This document shows, piece after piece, positions 7,083 to 12,952 of a stretch of 18,566 nt of DNA. Each line of letters starts with the position of its first letter. Position 1 is the first letter of the stretch. Source of the stretch: Geobacter sp. UBA5608. GTDB taxonomy: Bacteria > Desulfobacterota > Desulfuromonadia > Geobacterales > Pseudopelobacteraceae. The stretch spans positions 13,006 to 31,571 of the forward strand of contig DIKW01000046.1 in the NCBI GenBank assembly GCA_002424705.1, read 5' to 3'. A program made the translations under genes and the position numbers. The notes under the pieces are model-generated. The model did not search any database. It was not told where the DNA came from and saw only the letters and a list, made by a program, of their open reading frames with translations.

Positions 7083-7589
7083 ATGGCACAGGCACAAAAA
7101 GGCGACCGCGTGATCATTGATTACACCGGCACCCTGGAGGACGGCACCATTTTCGATTCTACCCTGGAGGGAGATTGCTGCGAAGACGGTCAATGCAGCA
7201 CCGACAGTTGCGAAGACGAAGGCTGCGGTTGCGATGAGAGCGGCCCGATGGAGCTGACCATCGGCGAAGAAGAGTTCTTCACCCAGATTGAGGAAGCGTT
7301 GATCGGCATGACCCCCGGCGAGAAGAAGACCGTGGTGGTGCCGGCGGCCGAGGCCTTCGGCGCATATGACGAGGAGCGGGTGTTCACGGTGGCGCGCTCG
7401 GAACTGCCGGAGGATATGCCGGTTGAGGTGGGCGCAGAGCTGGTACTGACCGGCGAGGACGACGAGGACGAACTGGCGGTCACCGTGGTGGAAGCCACCC
7501 CGGAGAGCGTCACCTTTGACGCCAACCACCCCTTGGCCGGTGAAGACCTGACCTTTGAGATCACCCTCAACGAGATCGTTGGCAAATAA
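7083..7589 (+). CDS. slyD: SlyD-like FKBP-type peptidyl-prolyl isomerase with Cys-rich insertion
   Basis: A 168-residue FKBP of SlyD architecture, a cytoplasmic proline isomerase and chaperone. The FKBP half shows I-D-Y-T-G-T-L-E-D-G-T-I-F-D-S-T (12-27), L-T-I-G (58-61), I-E-E-A-L-I-G-M (69-76) and K-K-T-V-V-V-P (81-87). The insert-in-flap chaperone domain follows (about 97-147) and N-H-P-L-A-G (148-153) is the SlyD signature. Between strand F-D-S-T and P-M-E-L there is an unusual acidic insertion (about 29-54) with Cys32, 33, 38, 43, 48 and 50, whereas E. coli SlyD carries its metal-binding residues in a C-terminal tail, absent here. The start at 7083 (AAAGG upstream) gives the normal SlyD N-terminus; upstream in-frame codons to 6945 are not homologous. 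A terminator follows. Confidence 0.9.
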   Translation: MAQAQKGDRVIIDYTGTLEDGTIFDSTLEGDCCEDGQCSTDSCEDEGCGCDESGPMELTIGEEEFFTQIEEALIGMTPGEKKTVVVPAAEAFGAYDEERVFTVARSELPEDMPVEVGAELVLTGEDDEDELAVTVVEATPESVTFDANHPLAGEDLTFEITLNEIVGK

Positions 7590-7591
7590 CA

Positions 7592-7625
7592 AAACGGTCG
7601 GGGTTACCCGACCGTTTAGCTTTTA
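7592..7625 (+). terminator. Intrinsic terminator after the FKBP gene
   Basis: Stem AAACGGTCGGG (7592-7602) / CCCGACCGTTT (7607-7617) with a 4-base loop, followed by AGCTTTTA. It starts two bases after the stop codon. Confidence 0.85.
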
Positions 7626-7658
7626 AATAATACGCCCTCTGCAAAAAATTTACTAGTC

Positions 7659-7686
7659 TGTACAAAATGTTTTTCATAGGTATAGT
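7659..7686 (+). promoter_or_regulatory. Putative promoter of the structured RNA ahead of the dus gene
   Basis: TGTACA (7659-7664) and TATAGT (7681-7686) are 16 bp apart in AT-rich DNA just after the FKBP terminator. The predicted transcription start is about 7692. Confidence 0.5.
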
Positions 7687-7689
7687 GGA

Positions 7690-7861
7690 ATCAAGGGTGC
7701 GCGCCCGGCAACACCAACGACGCAGCAAGAAAGGTGCTCAGTATCGAGGATGTTCAACCACAACCGAAGATGCAGTGCATGCCCGGTAGCTAGGTAAACC
7801 GGGAATCCCGTGAAACAGGGAAGAGACGAATCTTGAGGCCCGCGAACCATCGCGGGCCTTT
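7690..7861 (+). ncRNA. Structured RNA of unknown family (small RNA or leader of the dus gene)
   Basis: This stretch has no protein gene but is bounded by a promoter and a terminator, giving an RNA of about 170 nt. By eye it can close with a short helix TCAAG (7691-7695) / CTTGA (7832-7836). Inside are GGTG/CACC near the 5' end, CCCGGT (7782-7787) / ACCGGG (7798-7803) with a 10-base loop, and TCCC (7806-7809) / GGGA (7818-7821). The stacked-hairpin, closing-helix-then-terminator plan resembles a riboswitch or attenuator. I checked it by memory against cobalamin, TPP, FMN, glycine, lysine, SAM, c-di-GMP (GEMM), c-di-AMP and SRP RNA consensus cores and none fits. It may instead be an independent small RNA; the function is unknown. 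Confidence 0.45.
7836..7861 (+). terminator. Intrinsic terminator of the structured RNA
   Basis: Stem AGGCCCGCG (7836-7844) / CGCGGGCCT (7851-7859), loop AACCAT, followed by a short TT-C tail. It lies 41 bp before the dus start codon, so it would act either as the end of a small RNA or as an attenuator. Confidence 0.75.
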
Positions 7862-7865
7862 CACG

Positions 7866-7894
7866 TTGACAGCATCCCAGCCAGCTGCTACCCC
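7866..7894 (+). promoter_or_regulatory. Possible promoter giving a near-leaderless dus transcript
   Basis: A perfect TTGACA (7866-7871) lies 17 bp ahead of TACCCC (7889-7894), a weak -10. If used, transcription would begin at about 7900-7903, at the ATG itself. Confidence 0.25.
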
Positions 7895-7902
7895 TCACCA
7901 AC

Positions 7903-8874
7903 ATGACCCAACCATCACGCATCCTACCCTGGCCTGACGGCATCCCCCCTCTGATGCTGGCGCCGATGCAGGGCCTCACCAACCAGGCCCTGCGCGGCCT
8001 GTTCGCCACCTGGGCACGGCCCGACACCCTGTTTACCGAATTCATGCGGGTGGCACCCGGCACAACCGCCAAGCGGCTCTCGGCCGTCGATCTGCGCGAG
8101 ATAACGCCGGCGGAACAGGGCATCCCGCTGGTGGTACAACTGATCGGCCACGGCACCGAGGCGCTGGTGGCGGCTGCCCGCATTGCCCAAGAGGCTGGAT
8201 CGAAGCATATCAACCTGAACCTGGGCTGCCCCTTTGGTCGGATGACCAGCGGCCTGACCGGCGGCGGCATGCTGCAACGGCCCGAACTGCTGCAGGAACT
8301 GGTACCGGCCCTGCGCGGCGTGATCAACGGCAGCTTTTCCATCAAGCTGCGGGCTGGCTACGATGACCCGCAGCAGATTTTTTCCCTTCTGCCTCTGTTT
8401 GAAAGCTCCAGGGTCGATTTCCTGGTGTTGCATCCCCGCACGGTAGTCCAGGAATACCAAGGTCTGGCCGACCATGCAATCACTGCCCGTGTGGTGCGCG
8501 CGACCAGCCTGCCGGTGATCGCCAACGGTGACGTCCGAACGGCTGCAGACGGCCTGCGCGTACTGGAGCTCACCGGCGCGGCCGGGCTGATGCTGGGACG
8601 GGGCGCCATAGCCGACCCGCTGCTGTTCCAACGGATCAGGGGCCAGGCCGCTGCCGAGCCTGATCGCGCCGAACGGGCAGCCTTGCTGCGCCGTTACCTG
8701 ACCGAGCTGCTGCATCGCTACAGCCTGCTATTCTGCGGCGAGCAGCAGATACTGGGCAAACTAAAGGCGGTACTGGCCTTCATGGACGACGAAGCCTTCA
8801 GCAAGCAGTACAAGACGCTGCGCAAGGCACGCACCATCCAACAGTTCACTGACCAGCTTTCGGCGCTGAACTGA
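7903..8874 (+). CDS. tRNA-dihydrouridine synthase (Dus family)
   Basis: A 323-residue FMN enzyme that reduces uridine in the tRNA D-loop with NADPH. The TIM-barrel landmarks are present: L-A-P-M-Q-G-L-T-N (19-27), the catalytic cysteine Cys109 in N-L-G-C-P, Lys148 in I-K-L-R, His177 in H-P-R-T, N-G-D-V (208-211), and the phosphate loop G-L-M-L-G-R-G-A (228-235), followed by a helical C-terminal tRNA-binding domain. The loop after Cys109 (F-G-R-M-T-S-G-L-T-G-G-G) is unlike the usual A-K-x-V-x-x-x-x-x-G-G-A of DusA/B/C, so the subfamily is uncertain. The ATG at 7903 gives the right N-terminus but has no Shine-Dalgarno sequence. It stands directly behind the structured RNA and its terminator. 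Confidence 0.92.
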   Translation: MTQPSRILPWPDGIPPLMLAPMQGLTNQALRGLFATWARPDTLFTEFMRVAPGTTAKRLSAVDLREITPAEQGIPLVVQLIGHGTEALVAAARIAQEAGSKHINLNLGCPFGRMTSGLTGGGMLQRPELLQELVPALRGVINGSFSIKLRAGYDDPQQIFSLLPLFESSRVDFLVLHPRTVVQEYQGLADHAITARVVRATSLPVIANGDVRTAADGLRVLELTGAAGLMLGRGAIADPLLFQRIRGQAAAEPDRAERAALLRRYLTELLHRYSLLFCGEQQILGKLKAVLAFMDDEAFSKQYKTLRKARTIQQFTDQLSALN

Positions 8875-8888
8875 CAACGCCCTGACAG

Positions 8889-8916
8889 TTGCAAAACGCC
8901 TCTCCCCTGCTATACT
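8889..8916 (+). promoter_or_regulatory. Promoter of the YeeE/YedE operon
   Basis: TTGCAA (8889-8894) and TATACT (8911-8916) are 16 bp apart and the -10 is extended by TGC immediately upstream. It lies 53 bp before the ATG at 8969, with the predicted start near 8923. Confidence 0.6.
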
Positions 8917-8926
8917 CCCAACCAAA

Positions 8927-8944
8927 CATGAGCTGGCTCTCATG
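8927..8944 (+). repeat. Inverted repeat in the 5' leader of the YeeE/YedE operon
   Basis: CATGAG (8927-8932) and CTCATG (8939-8944) form a 6-bp inverted repeat with a 6-base centre, right at the predicted transcription start. It could be an operator or a small leader hairpin. Confidence 0.4.
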
Positions 8945-8968
8945 ATAAATCAAAAAGGAGGGAATCCC

Positions 8969-9487
8969 ATGCAGACTGATGGAAAACCCTGGAGCCCCTA
9001 CCTGGCCGGGGCGTTGTCCGGCCTGGTCAGCATCGGCTCAGTATGGTTCGCAGGTAAGTATTTCGGCGCCTCCACCACCTTTGTCCGTACCGCCGGCATG
9101 CTGGAACAGGCCGTCGCCCCGGAGCGGGTGGCCCAACTGGATTATTTTCTCAAGAACGTACCCAAGGTTGATTGGCAGACCATGTTTGTGGTCGGCATCT
9201 TTGGCGGTGCCCTGATAGCCTCCATCGGCGATGCCTCCTTCCGCTACCAGGCGGTGCCCCCGCTCTGGGAGCGCAGGTTTGGGCCAAGCAAGATCAGACG
9301 GGGCATCGGCGCCTTCCTGGGCGGCACGATCGCCATGTTCGGAGCCCGCCTGGCCGATGGCTGACCGAGTGGTCATGGGCTGAGCGGTTCGCTCCAGCTG
9401 GCGGTAAGCGGTTACATCTCACTGGCCTGCTTCTTTATTGGCGGCATCATCATGGCGCGGATGCTGTACGGCGGAGGTGACCAATGA
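8969..9487 (+). CDS. YeeE/YedE-family half-transporter with in-frame TGA (probable selenocysteine 132)
   Basis: A 172-residue membrane protein if the TGA at 9362-9364 is read through. YeeE/YedE (DUF395) proteins are known or proposed carriers of thiosulfate and other sulfur compounds, and two-gene versions with half-size subunits are common. Hydrophobic helices are at about 9-28, 71-88, 112-127 and 144-164. Before the TGA the frame reads F-G-A-R-L-A-D-G, after it P-S-G-H-G-L-S-G; in Cys homologues as I recall them the residue between is the conserved cysteine of G-C-P-S-G-H-G. The frame then continues open through the last helix and stops at 9485-9487, overlapping the next gene's ATG as ATGA. 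An AAGGAGGG ribosome-binding site fixes the start. A nonsense mutation of a TGC codon is the main alternative. Confidence 0.78.
9362..9364 (+). other. TGA codon proposed to encode selenocysteine
   Basis: Single in-frame stop in an otherwise intact gene, located exactly at the family's conserved cysteine position and followed by a SECIS-like hairpin. Cys would be TGC or TGT, one base away. Confidence 0.72.
9378..9399 (+). promoter_or_regulatory. Candidate bacterial SECIS hairpin
   Basis: Behind the TGA, GAGCG (9382-9386) pairs with CGCTC (9390-9394) around a GTT loop; GCT (9379-9381) pairs with AGC (9396-9398) after a bulged C9395, and G9378-T9399 can add a wobble pair. The GGU at the apex lies at bases 25-27 counted from the U of UGA; in E. 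coli fdhF the GGU is at about 23-25. SelB recognises a GU-containing apical loop, so distance and apex fit. Confidence 0.6.
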
Positions 9488-10011
9488 ACGACCTCATCTA
9501 TGGTCTGATCACCGGCCTGCTGTTTGGCTTCCTGCTGCAGAAGGGACGGGTGCTGCGCCATGAAAAACAGCTCAGTGCCCTGCTGCTGAAAGATATGACC
9601 ATCATAAAATTCATGCTGACCAGCGTCATCGTGGCGATGGTGGGCACCTACCTGTTGGTGGACCTGGGTCTGGCCAAGCTGTCGATCAAGGCCACCATCC
9701 TGGGGGCCAACATCATCGGCGGCATCGTCTTTGGTCTGGGGTGGGGTCTGTTGGGTTACTGCCCCGGCACCTCGGCCGGTGCGTTAGGTGAAGGCCGCTG
9801 GGATGCTATCTGGGGCATCGGCGGCATGCTGGCCGGGGCTGCGATCTATGCCGAGGCCTTCCCCGCCATGAAGGCCACCGTGCTGACCTGGGGCGATCTG
9901 GGCAAGATCACCCTGCCGCAGGTGCTGGGGATCAATCACTGGCTGGTCATCGTACCGATTGTGGCAGGCAGCCTGCTCCTGTTCCGCTGGTTTGAGAAAA
10001 AAGGCTTGTAG
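9484..10011 (+). CDS. YeeE/YedE-family half-transporter, second subunit
   Basis: A 175-residue membrane protein, the partner of the upstream gene, with which it shares an ATGA stop-start overlap, so translation is coupled. Helices are visible at about 4-18, 43-62, 71-92, 111-127 and 150-167. The conserved Cys93 lies in G-L-G-W-G-L-L-G-Y-C-P-G-T-S, the second signature of the YeeE/YedE family. In single-chain family members the two signatures sit in the two halves of one protein and their cysteines are proposed to pass the sulfur compound across the membrane; here they are split between two subunits, one with selenocysteine and this one with cysteine. The substrate is unknown: thiosulfate, persulfide or a selenium compound are possible. 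Confidence 0.9.
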   Translation: MNDLIYGLITGLLFGFLLQKGRVLRHEKQLSALLLKDMTIIKFMLTSVIVAMVGTYLLVDLGLAKLSIKATILGANIIGGIVFGLGWGLLGYCPGTSAGALGEGRWDAIWGIGGMLAGAAIYAEAFPAMKATVLTWGDLGKITLPQVLGINHWLVIVPIVAGSLLLFRWFEKKGL

Positions 10012-10040
10012 ATCTGATATCGGAGCAGCACGGGTGCCCC

Positions 10041-10496
10041 ATGGACGATGAAAACAAGACCCTGATACAACTCTTAAAAAAGTTTGAGCGGGTGATCATA
10101 CTGATCATCACCTGTGCCATGGCGCTGGTGCTGGTGCTGGTGCTGGTGACGCTGGACCTGATCTGGCTGATCGGCAAAGACATCAGGGACAGCGGCCTGC
10201 TGCTGCAGATTGACCAGCTGTTGGATATCTTCGGCCTGTTCATGTTGGTGCTGATCGGGGTTGAACTGTTCGAGAGCGTCTTCAAGAGTTATCTGCAGCG
10301 GGAGCATACCCTGCGGGTAGAGCTGGTGATTGCGGTGGCCATTATTGCGGTCAGCAGAAAGATCATCATCCTCGACTGGAAGGACTATGACAGCAGCACC
10401 ATGTTCGCCGCTGCCGCACTGGTTATCAGCCTGTGTGCCGGTTTCTTCCTGCTGCGGGCCCGCCAGCCCCTTGCGGAAAACAACCAGTCAACCTGA
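10041..10496 (+). CDS. PsiE-like membrane protein
   Basis: A 151-residue protein with four predicted membrane helices (about 18-38, 58-78, 94-106 and 121-138) and the PsiE-domain pattern (F-E-x-x-I ... D-I-F-G-L-F-M-L-V-L-I-G-V-E-L-F-E-S, then R-V-E-L-V-I-A-V-A-I-I-A-V-S-R-K-I-I-I-L-D split by conserved Arg and Lys). PsiE was named in E. coli for induction by phosphate starvation; its role is unknown. It starts 29 bp after the second YeeE gene and is likely in the same operon, with only a weak ribosome-binding site (GGGTG close to the ATG; GGAG is 15 bases away). The first helix is partly encoded by four tandem CTGGTG hexamers (10125-10148). A terminator hairpin follows the stop. Confidence 0.85.
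   Translation: MDDENKTLIQLLKKFERVIILIITCAMALVLVLVLVTLDLIWLIGKDIRDSGLLLQIDQLLDIFGLFMLVLIGVELFESVFKSYLQREHTLRVELVIAVAIIAVSRKIIILDWKDYDSSTMFAAAALVISLCAGFFLLRARQPLAENNQST
10125..10148 (+). repeat. Four tandem CTGGTG hexamers inside the psiE-like gene
   Basis: Perfect four-fold in-frame repeat encoding Leu-Val in the first membrane helix. Slippage would change helix length by two residues without a frameshift. Confidence 0.8.
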
Positions 10497-10502
10497 CACC
10501 TC

Positions 10503-10539
10503 TGCCCTGCGCGCCTGCTTACTGCAGGCGCGCAGGGCA
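10503..10539. terminator. Shared hairpin between convergent psiE-like and radical SAM genes
   Basis: A perfect 16-bp stem TGCCCTGCGCGCCTGC (10503-10518) / (10524-10539) with a TTACT loop. There is no strong U run on either side, so it may be Rho-assisted or act as an mRNA 3' end stabiliser. The minus-strand gene's stop codon lies in the loop and its last codons in one arm. Confidence 0.7.
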
Positions 10540-12033
10540 CAACAGACCGGCATGGTTTGAGGTAAACAGCGGCGGATCACGGCGTACAATCGGTGCAATG
10601 GCAGGGTGTCGTACAAACTCCTGCGACACAAAGCGTCGCACCTTGCCCCGCTCCCAACCAGCGGGATGCGTAAATGACGTATAGAGCTGCAGGTCCCCTT
10701 CGTAGAACGGCTCCGTGGCGTAGTCAGCTGCCTCATCACCAAAGGCCGGCATGTTAAAGATCGCCAGATTGAGGAAACTGATCTGGCCTGCATGCCGGGC
10801 CACAAAGTCCAGCGTACGCCGGGCAGCAGCCTCGTCCTCGGCCGGGGTGCCGAACAGCAGGTAACAGTAGCTGGCGATCCCCACCGCTTTCAGGTTATCA
10901 AGCACCCGCCCGGCAACTCCCAGATCGATCCCCTTACTCAAACGATCCAGCACCCCCTGATCCCCCGATTCCAGCCCCAGCTTCAGCATCACGCAGCCCG
11001 ACGCCCGCAGTGCCCGACAGAACTCGACATCTGCCAGCTGCTGATCAAAACGTGCAAAGCCGTACCAGGGAGCGCCGGGCGGCGTCTCTGCCATCAACCG
11101 CAGCAGGGCCGGGCTGAGGGCGTTGTCCAGCAGGTGCACTAGCCGCGGCTGGTGCCGCGCAACCAGCGCCTTTATTTCGCACAAAGCCTGTTGAGCGGGA
11201 AGCGGCTGGTATCTGCTCCCCTCGGCCCGTTCCGGACAGAAGGAACAGCGGTTCCACCAGCAGCCGCTGGCACTACTGTAGGGCAGGATCAGGCCGGGGC
11301 TCAGGTAATCATGTAGCGACAGTTGCGCGTACTCGGGGAGGGATGGCTGGCACGGCTGATGGCAGCCCAACAGCTCCAGCAACGGCTGTTCACCGGGGCC
11401 ACTGATCAGGTGATCCACCAGACCACTAAACGGATTGCACCAGTCGGGCCGGGCCAGCCAGGAGGTGACCAGTCCACCGCCCAGCACGATCTTAATCTGC
11501 GGATACCGCTGCCGCAGCAGGCCGATCAGGCTAAAGGCGGTCAGGGCCTGGCTGAGGTAGTTGAGCGAGATACCGACGCTGCTGACGCCAGCCACGAGCT
11601 GCGGCAGGCGCTGCTTGAAAAAGGGGAAGAACGGGTTCTGCTGGGGGTTTTCAGCCGCCCACAACAGGTCAGCGCTGCGCAACGGTGAACGCTCGGCGTG
11701 GCGGTAGTCGGCCAGACCGGGGATGGCGCCAGAGGCTGCACCAGCCATGGCCAGCAGGCGGTTCAGGTCATTGACTGCAGTGGCATAGCGGTCGGGGTTG
11801 GTGTAGGTGGCAGCCTCCCGCAGGCCCTGCAGGTGCTTATGCCTGCTGCGCCAGGCCCGCCGTGTCCAGGTGTCATCCGCCAGCGGCGGCTGTTCCAGCA
11901 GCCAGAGCTGGCCCTCCAGGTTGGCATCCCACAAGCGGCAGGAGATGTTATTGGCCTGCAGCGCTCCGGCCAGCCGGGCGATGCCGGCCGGCGGCTCGCA
12001 GGCCTTGGCGATAGGCGGGAAGATCAGCAGCAT
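10519..12033 (-). CDS. B12-binding-type radical SAM protein
   Basis: A 504-residue cytoplasmic Fe-S enzyme of unknown substrate. The N-terminus (M-L-L-I-F-P-P ... P-P-A-G-I-A-R-L-A-G-A-L) and V-L-G-G-G-L-V-T (183-190) fit a cobalamin-binding-type Rossmann domain, though no D-x-H-x-x-G cobalamin motif is visible. The radical SAM cluster motif is C-W-W-N-R-C-S-F-C (Cys258, 263, 266), i.e. CX4CX2C rather than CX3CX2C, a variant I recall in B12-type members. Y-G-F-A-R-F and G-L-E-S-G-D-Q-G-V-L-D-R-L-S-K-G further support the TIM-barrel core. The ATG at 12033 has no Shine-Dalgarno sequence; an in-frame TAG lies 15 bases upstream, so no longer start exists. It may be a methyltransferase-like or tailoring enzyme; nothing nearby defines its pathway. 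Confidence 0.85.
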   Translation of the reverse strand: MLLIFPPIAKACEPPAGIARLAGALQANNISCRLWDANLEGQLWLLEQPPLADDTWTRRAWRSRHKHLQGLREAATYTNPDRYATAVNDLNRLLAMAGAASGAIPGLADYRHAERSPLRSADLLWAAENPQQNPFFPFFKQRLPQLVAGVSSVGISLNYLSQALTAFSLIGLLRQRYPQIKIVLGGGLVTSWLARPDWCNPFSGLVDHLISGPGEQPLLELLGCHQPCQPSLPEYAQLSLHDYLSPGLILPYSSASGCWWNRCSFCPERAEGSRYQPLPAQQALCEIKALVARHQPRLVHLLDNALSPALLRLMAETPPGAPWYGFARFDQQLADVEFCRALRASGCVMLKLGLESGDQGVLDRLSKGIDLGVAGRVLDNLKAVGIASYCYLLFGTPAEDEAAARRTLDFVARHAGQISFLNLAIFNMPAFGDEAADYATEPFYEGDLQLYTSFTHPAGWERGKVRRFVSQEFVRHPAIAPIVRRDPPLFTSNHAGLLCPARLQ

Positions 12034-12163
12034 GATGCGGGGGGCAGGCTACGACGCACAATCATTGATGCACTCCGGGATTTCTGCTAGACAACATCAT
12101 AAGGCAGTCCTGTTACAGCAGAGCTGGCCGTTTTTCGGCACGGCATTCGATCAGACACCAACG

Positions 12164-12197
12164 AAAAAATCACCGGACCGCTGATGCGGGTCCGGTG
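12164..12197 (-). terminator. Intrinsic terminator of the QueC-like gene
   Basis: On the minus strand a 9-bp stem CACCGGACC / GGTCCGGTG (12171-12179 and 12189-12197) is followed by six T (12164-12169). It lies 32 bp after the stop codon of the gene at 12229. Nothing else is recognised in the 12034-12163 spacer except a small GCCG-TTTTT-CGGC hairpin (12127-12139). Confidence 0.85.
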
Positions 12198-12228
12198 GAT
12201 TAAATTGTTCGATCACACCAACTTGTTC

Positions 12229-12861
12229 TCACCGCTTCCGGTATTGAGTGGGGTCTTTGATTCTGGATATGGAAAAAGCGGCCCTGCGCTCTTTACATCT
12301 CAAGCATTCTCCACACTGGAATTCGCCTGACCATAGGCAGCTCCAGGTCAACTCTAGGGGGACTTCTAAAGACTGTGCCTTTTGCACAATGTCTGCTTTG
12401 GTCGTATTGATGTATGGAGCCTCAACTCGAAAGGCGGTGTTACCTGTATTAATGGCAACCACTTCACCTACGAGCTCCAACATCCTTCCTAGTTTTGGTA
12501 ATCTGTCCTTGTCTTCCGCCGTGTATCCAGTAAAAAGCACCTCCGACCCGCCTGTTGCGGCAAGTATTGATGCGATGGTGAGCGACGCACAGCTATCCCC
12601 ACATCCGAGCATTGTTTCTGCAACCTCAGCAACGCGGCTGTGGGGAGGTTGCGTAAGGCCTTCGAATACCCTGTTTGCTTCCACTACATCAAGGGCTAGA
12701 TCAAGACGAAGGCTAAGAGTTCTTGATAAGTAGCGTTGGTTGTCATGGGATGCCTGGCCAGCGTTGATATAAATGCCGCGTGGCTTCTTGCCTTGTTTGA
12801 TGAGGTCATACCAGAGCGTTGTCGAATCCAAACCGGCCGAAATCATGATTGAGTATCTCAT
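12229..12861 (-). CDS. Divergent QueC-like PP-loop ATPase (7-cyano-7-deazaguanine synthase family)
   Basis: A 210-residue QueC homologue. The ATP-pyrophosphatase loop is S-A-G-L-D-S-T-T (8-15; the usual S-G-G-L-D-S-T is changed at one Gly). V-E-A-P-Y-I-N-T-T-K-A-D-I-V (146-159) matches the family, and the zinc site is complete: Cys175, Cys183, Cys186, Cys189 in T-W-S-C ... C-G-E-C-L-R-C. The substrate region G-x-N-A-E-D-Y-S-G-Y-P-D-C-R of true QueC is replaced by G-Y-T-A-E-D-K-D-R-L-P-K-L-G, so the substrate or acceptor may differ. QueC homologues outside queuosine synthesis include Cap9 of type IV CBASS and QatC of the Qat antiphage system. AAGGAG fixes the start. It is AT-richer than the flanks and lies 166 bp downstream of the 452-residue gene on the same strand. 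Confidence 0.88.
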   Translation of the reverse strand: MRYSIMISAGLDSTTLWYDLIKQGKKPRGIYINAGQASHDNQRYLSRTLSLRLDLALDVVEANRVFEGLTQPPHSRVAEVAETMLGCGDSCASLTIASILAATGGSEVLFTGYTAEDKDRLPKLGRMLELVGEVVAINTGNTAFRVEAPYINTTKADIVQKAQSLEVPLELTWSCLWSGEFQCGECLRCKERRAAFSISRIKDPTQYRKR

Positions 12862-12933
12862 GTGTTTCTCCTTTCTTGGTTTGTGCTATCGAACGGAGTG
12901 CCCGGTTGACCTGCCGGGGCGGTCTTTATGTCC

Positions 12934-12952
12934 CCGGTCACGGTCTGACCGG
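12934..12952. repeat. Inverted repeat in the spacer between the island genes
   Basis: CCGGTCA (12934-12940) and TGACCGG (12946-12952), a perfect 7-bp inverted repeat with a 5-base centre. No U run follows on the minus strand, so an operator or a processing hairpin is as likely as a terminator. The spacer is GC-rich compared with both neighbouring genes. Confidence 0.5.

Noticed and set aside
7690..7861. Cobalamin riboswitch, because of the GGGAA ... GTGAAA string
   Set aside because: The following conserved cobalamin-box elements are absent and the spacing to other helices is wrong.
7674..8345. 223-codon minus-strand frame over the structured RNA and dus
   Set aside because: Antisense shadow of dus with biased composition and no ribosome-binding site; it also crosses the terminator of the RNA.
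8969..9364. The first YeeE/YedE gene as a complete 131-residue protein ending at the TGA
   Set aside because: It would lose the family motif and the last helix, while the downstream 40 codons are still clearly coding and overlap the partner gene as ATGA. A frameshift was also considered, but the downstream family sequence is in the same frame, so none is needed.
9362..9375. Small hairpin TGACC-GAGT-GGTCA containing the TGA itself
   Set aside because: A SECIS must lie behind the codon; a stem that includes the UGA cannot serve and is short, although it might compete weakly with the real element.
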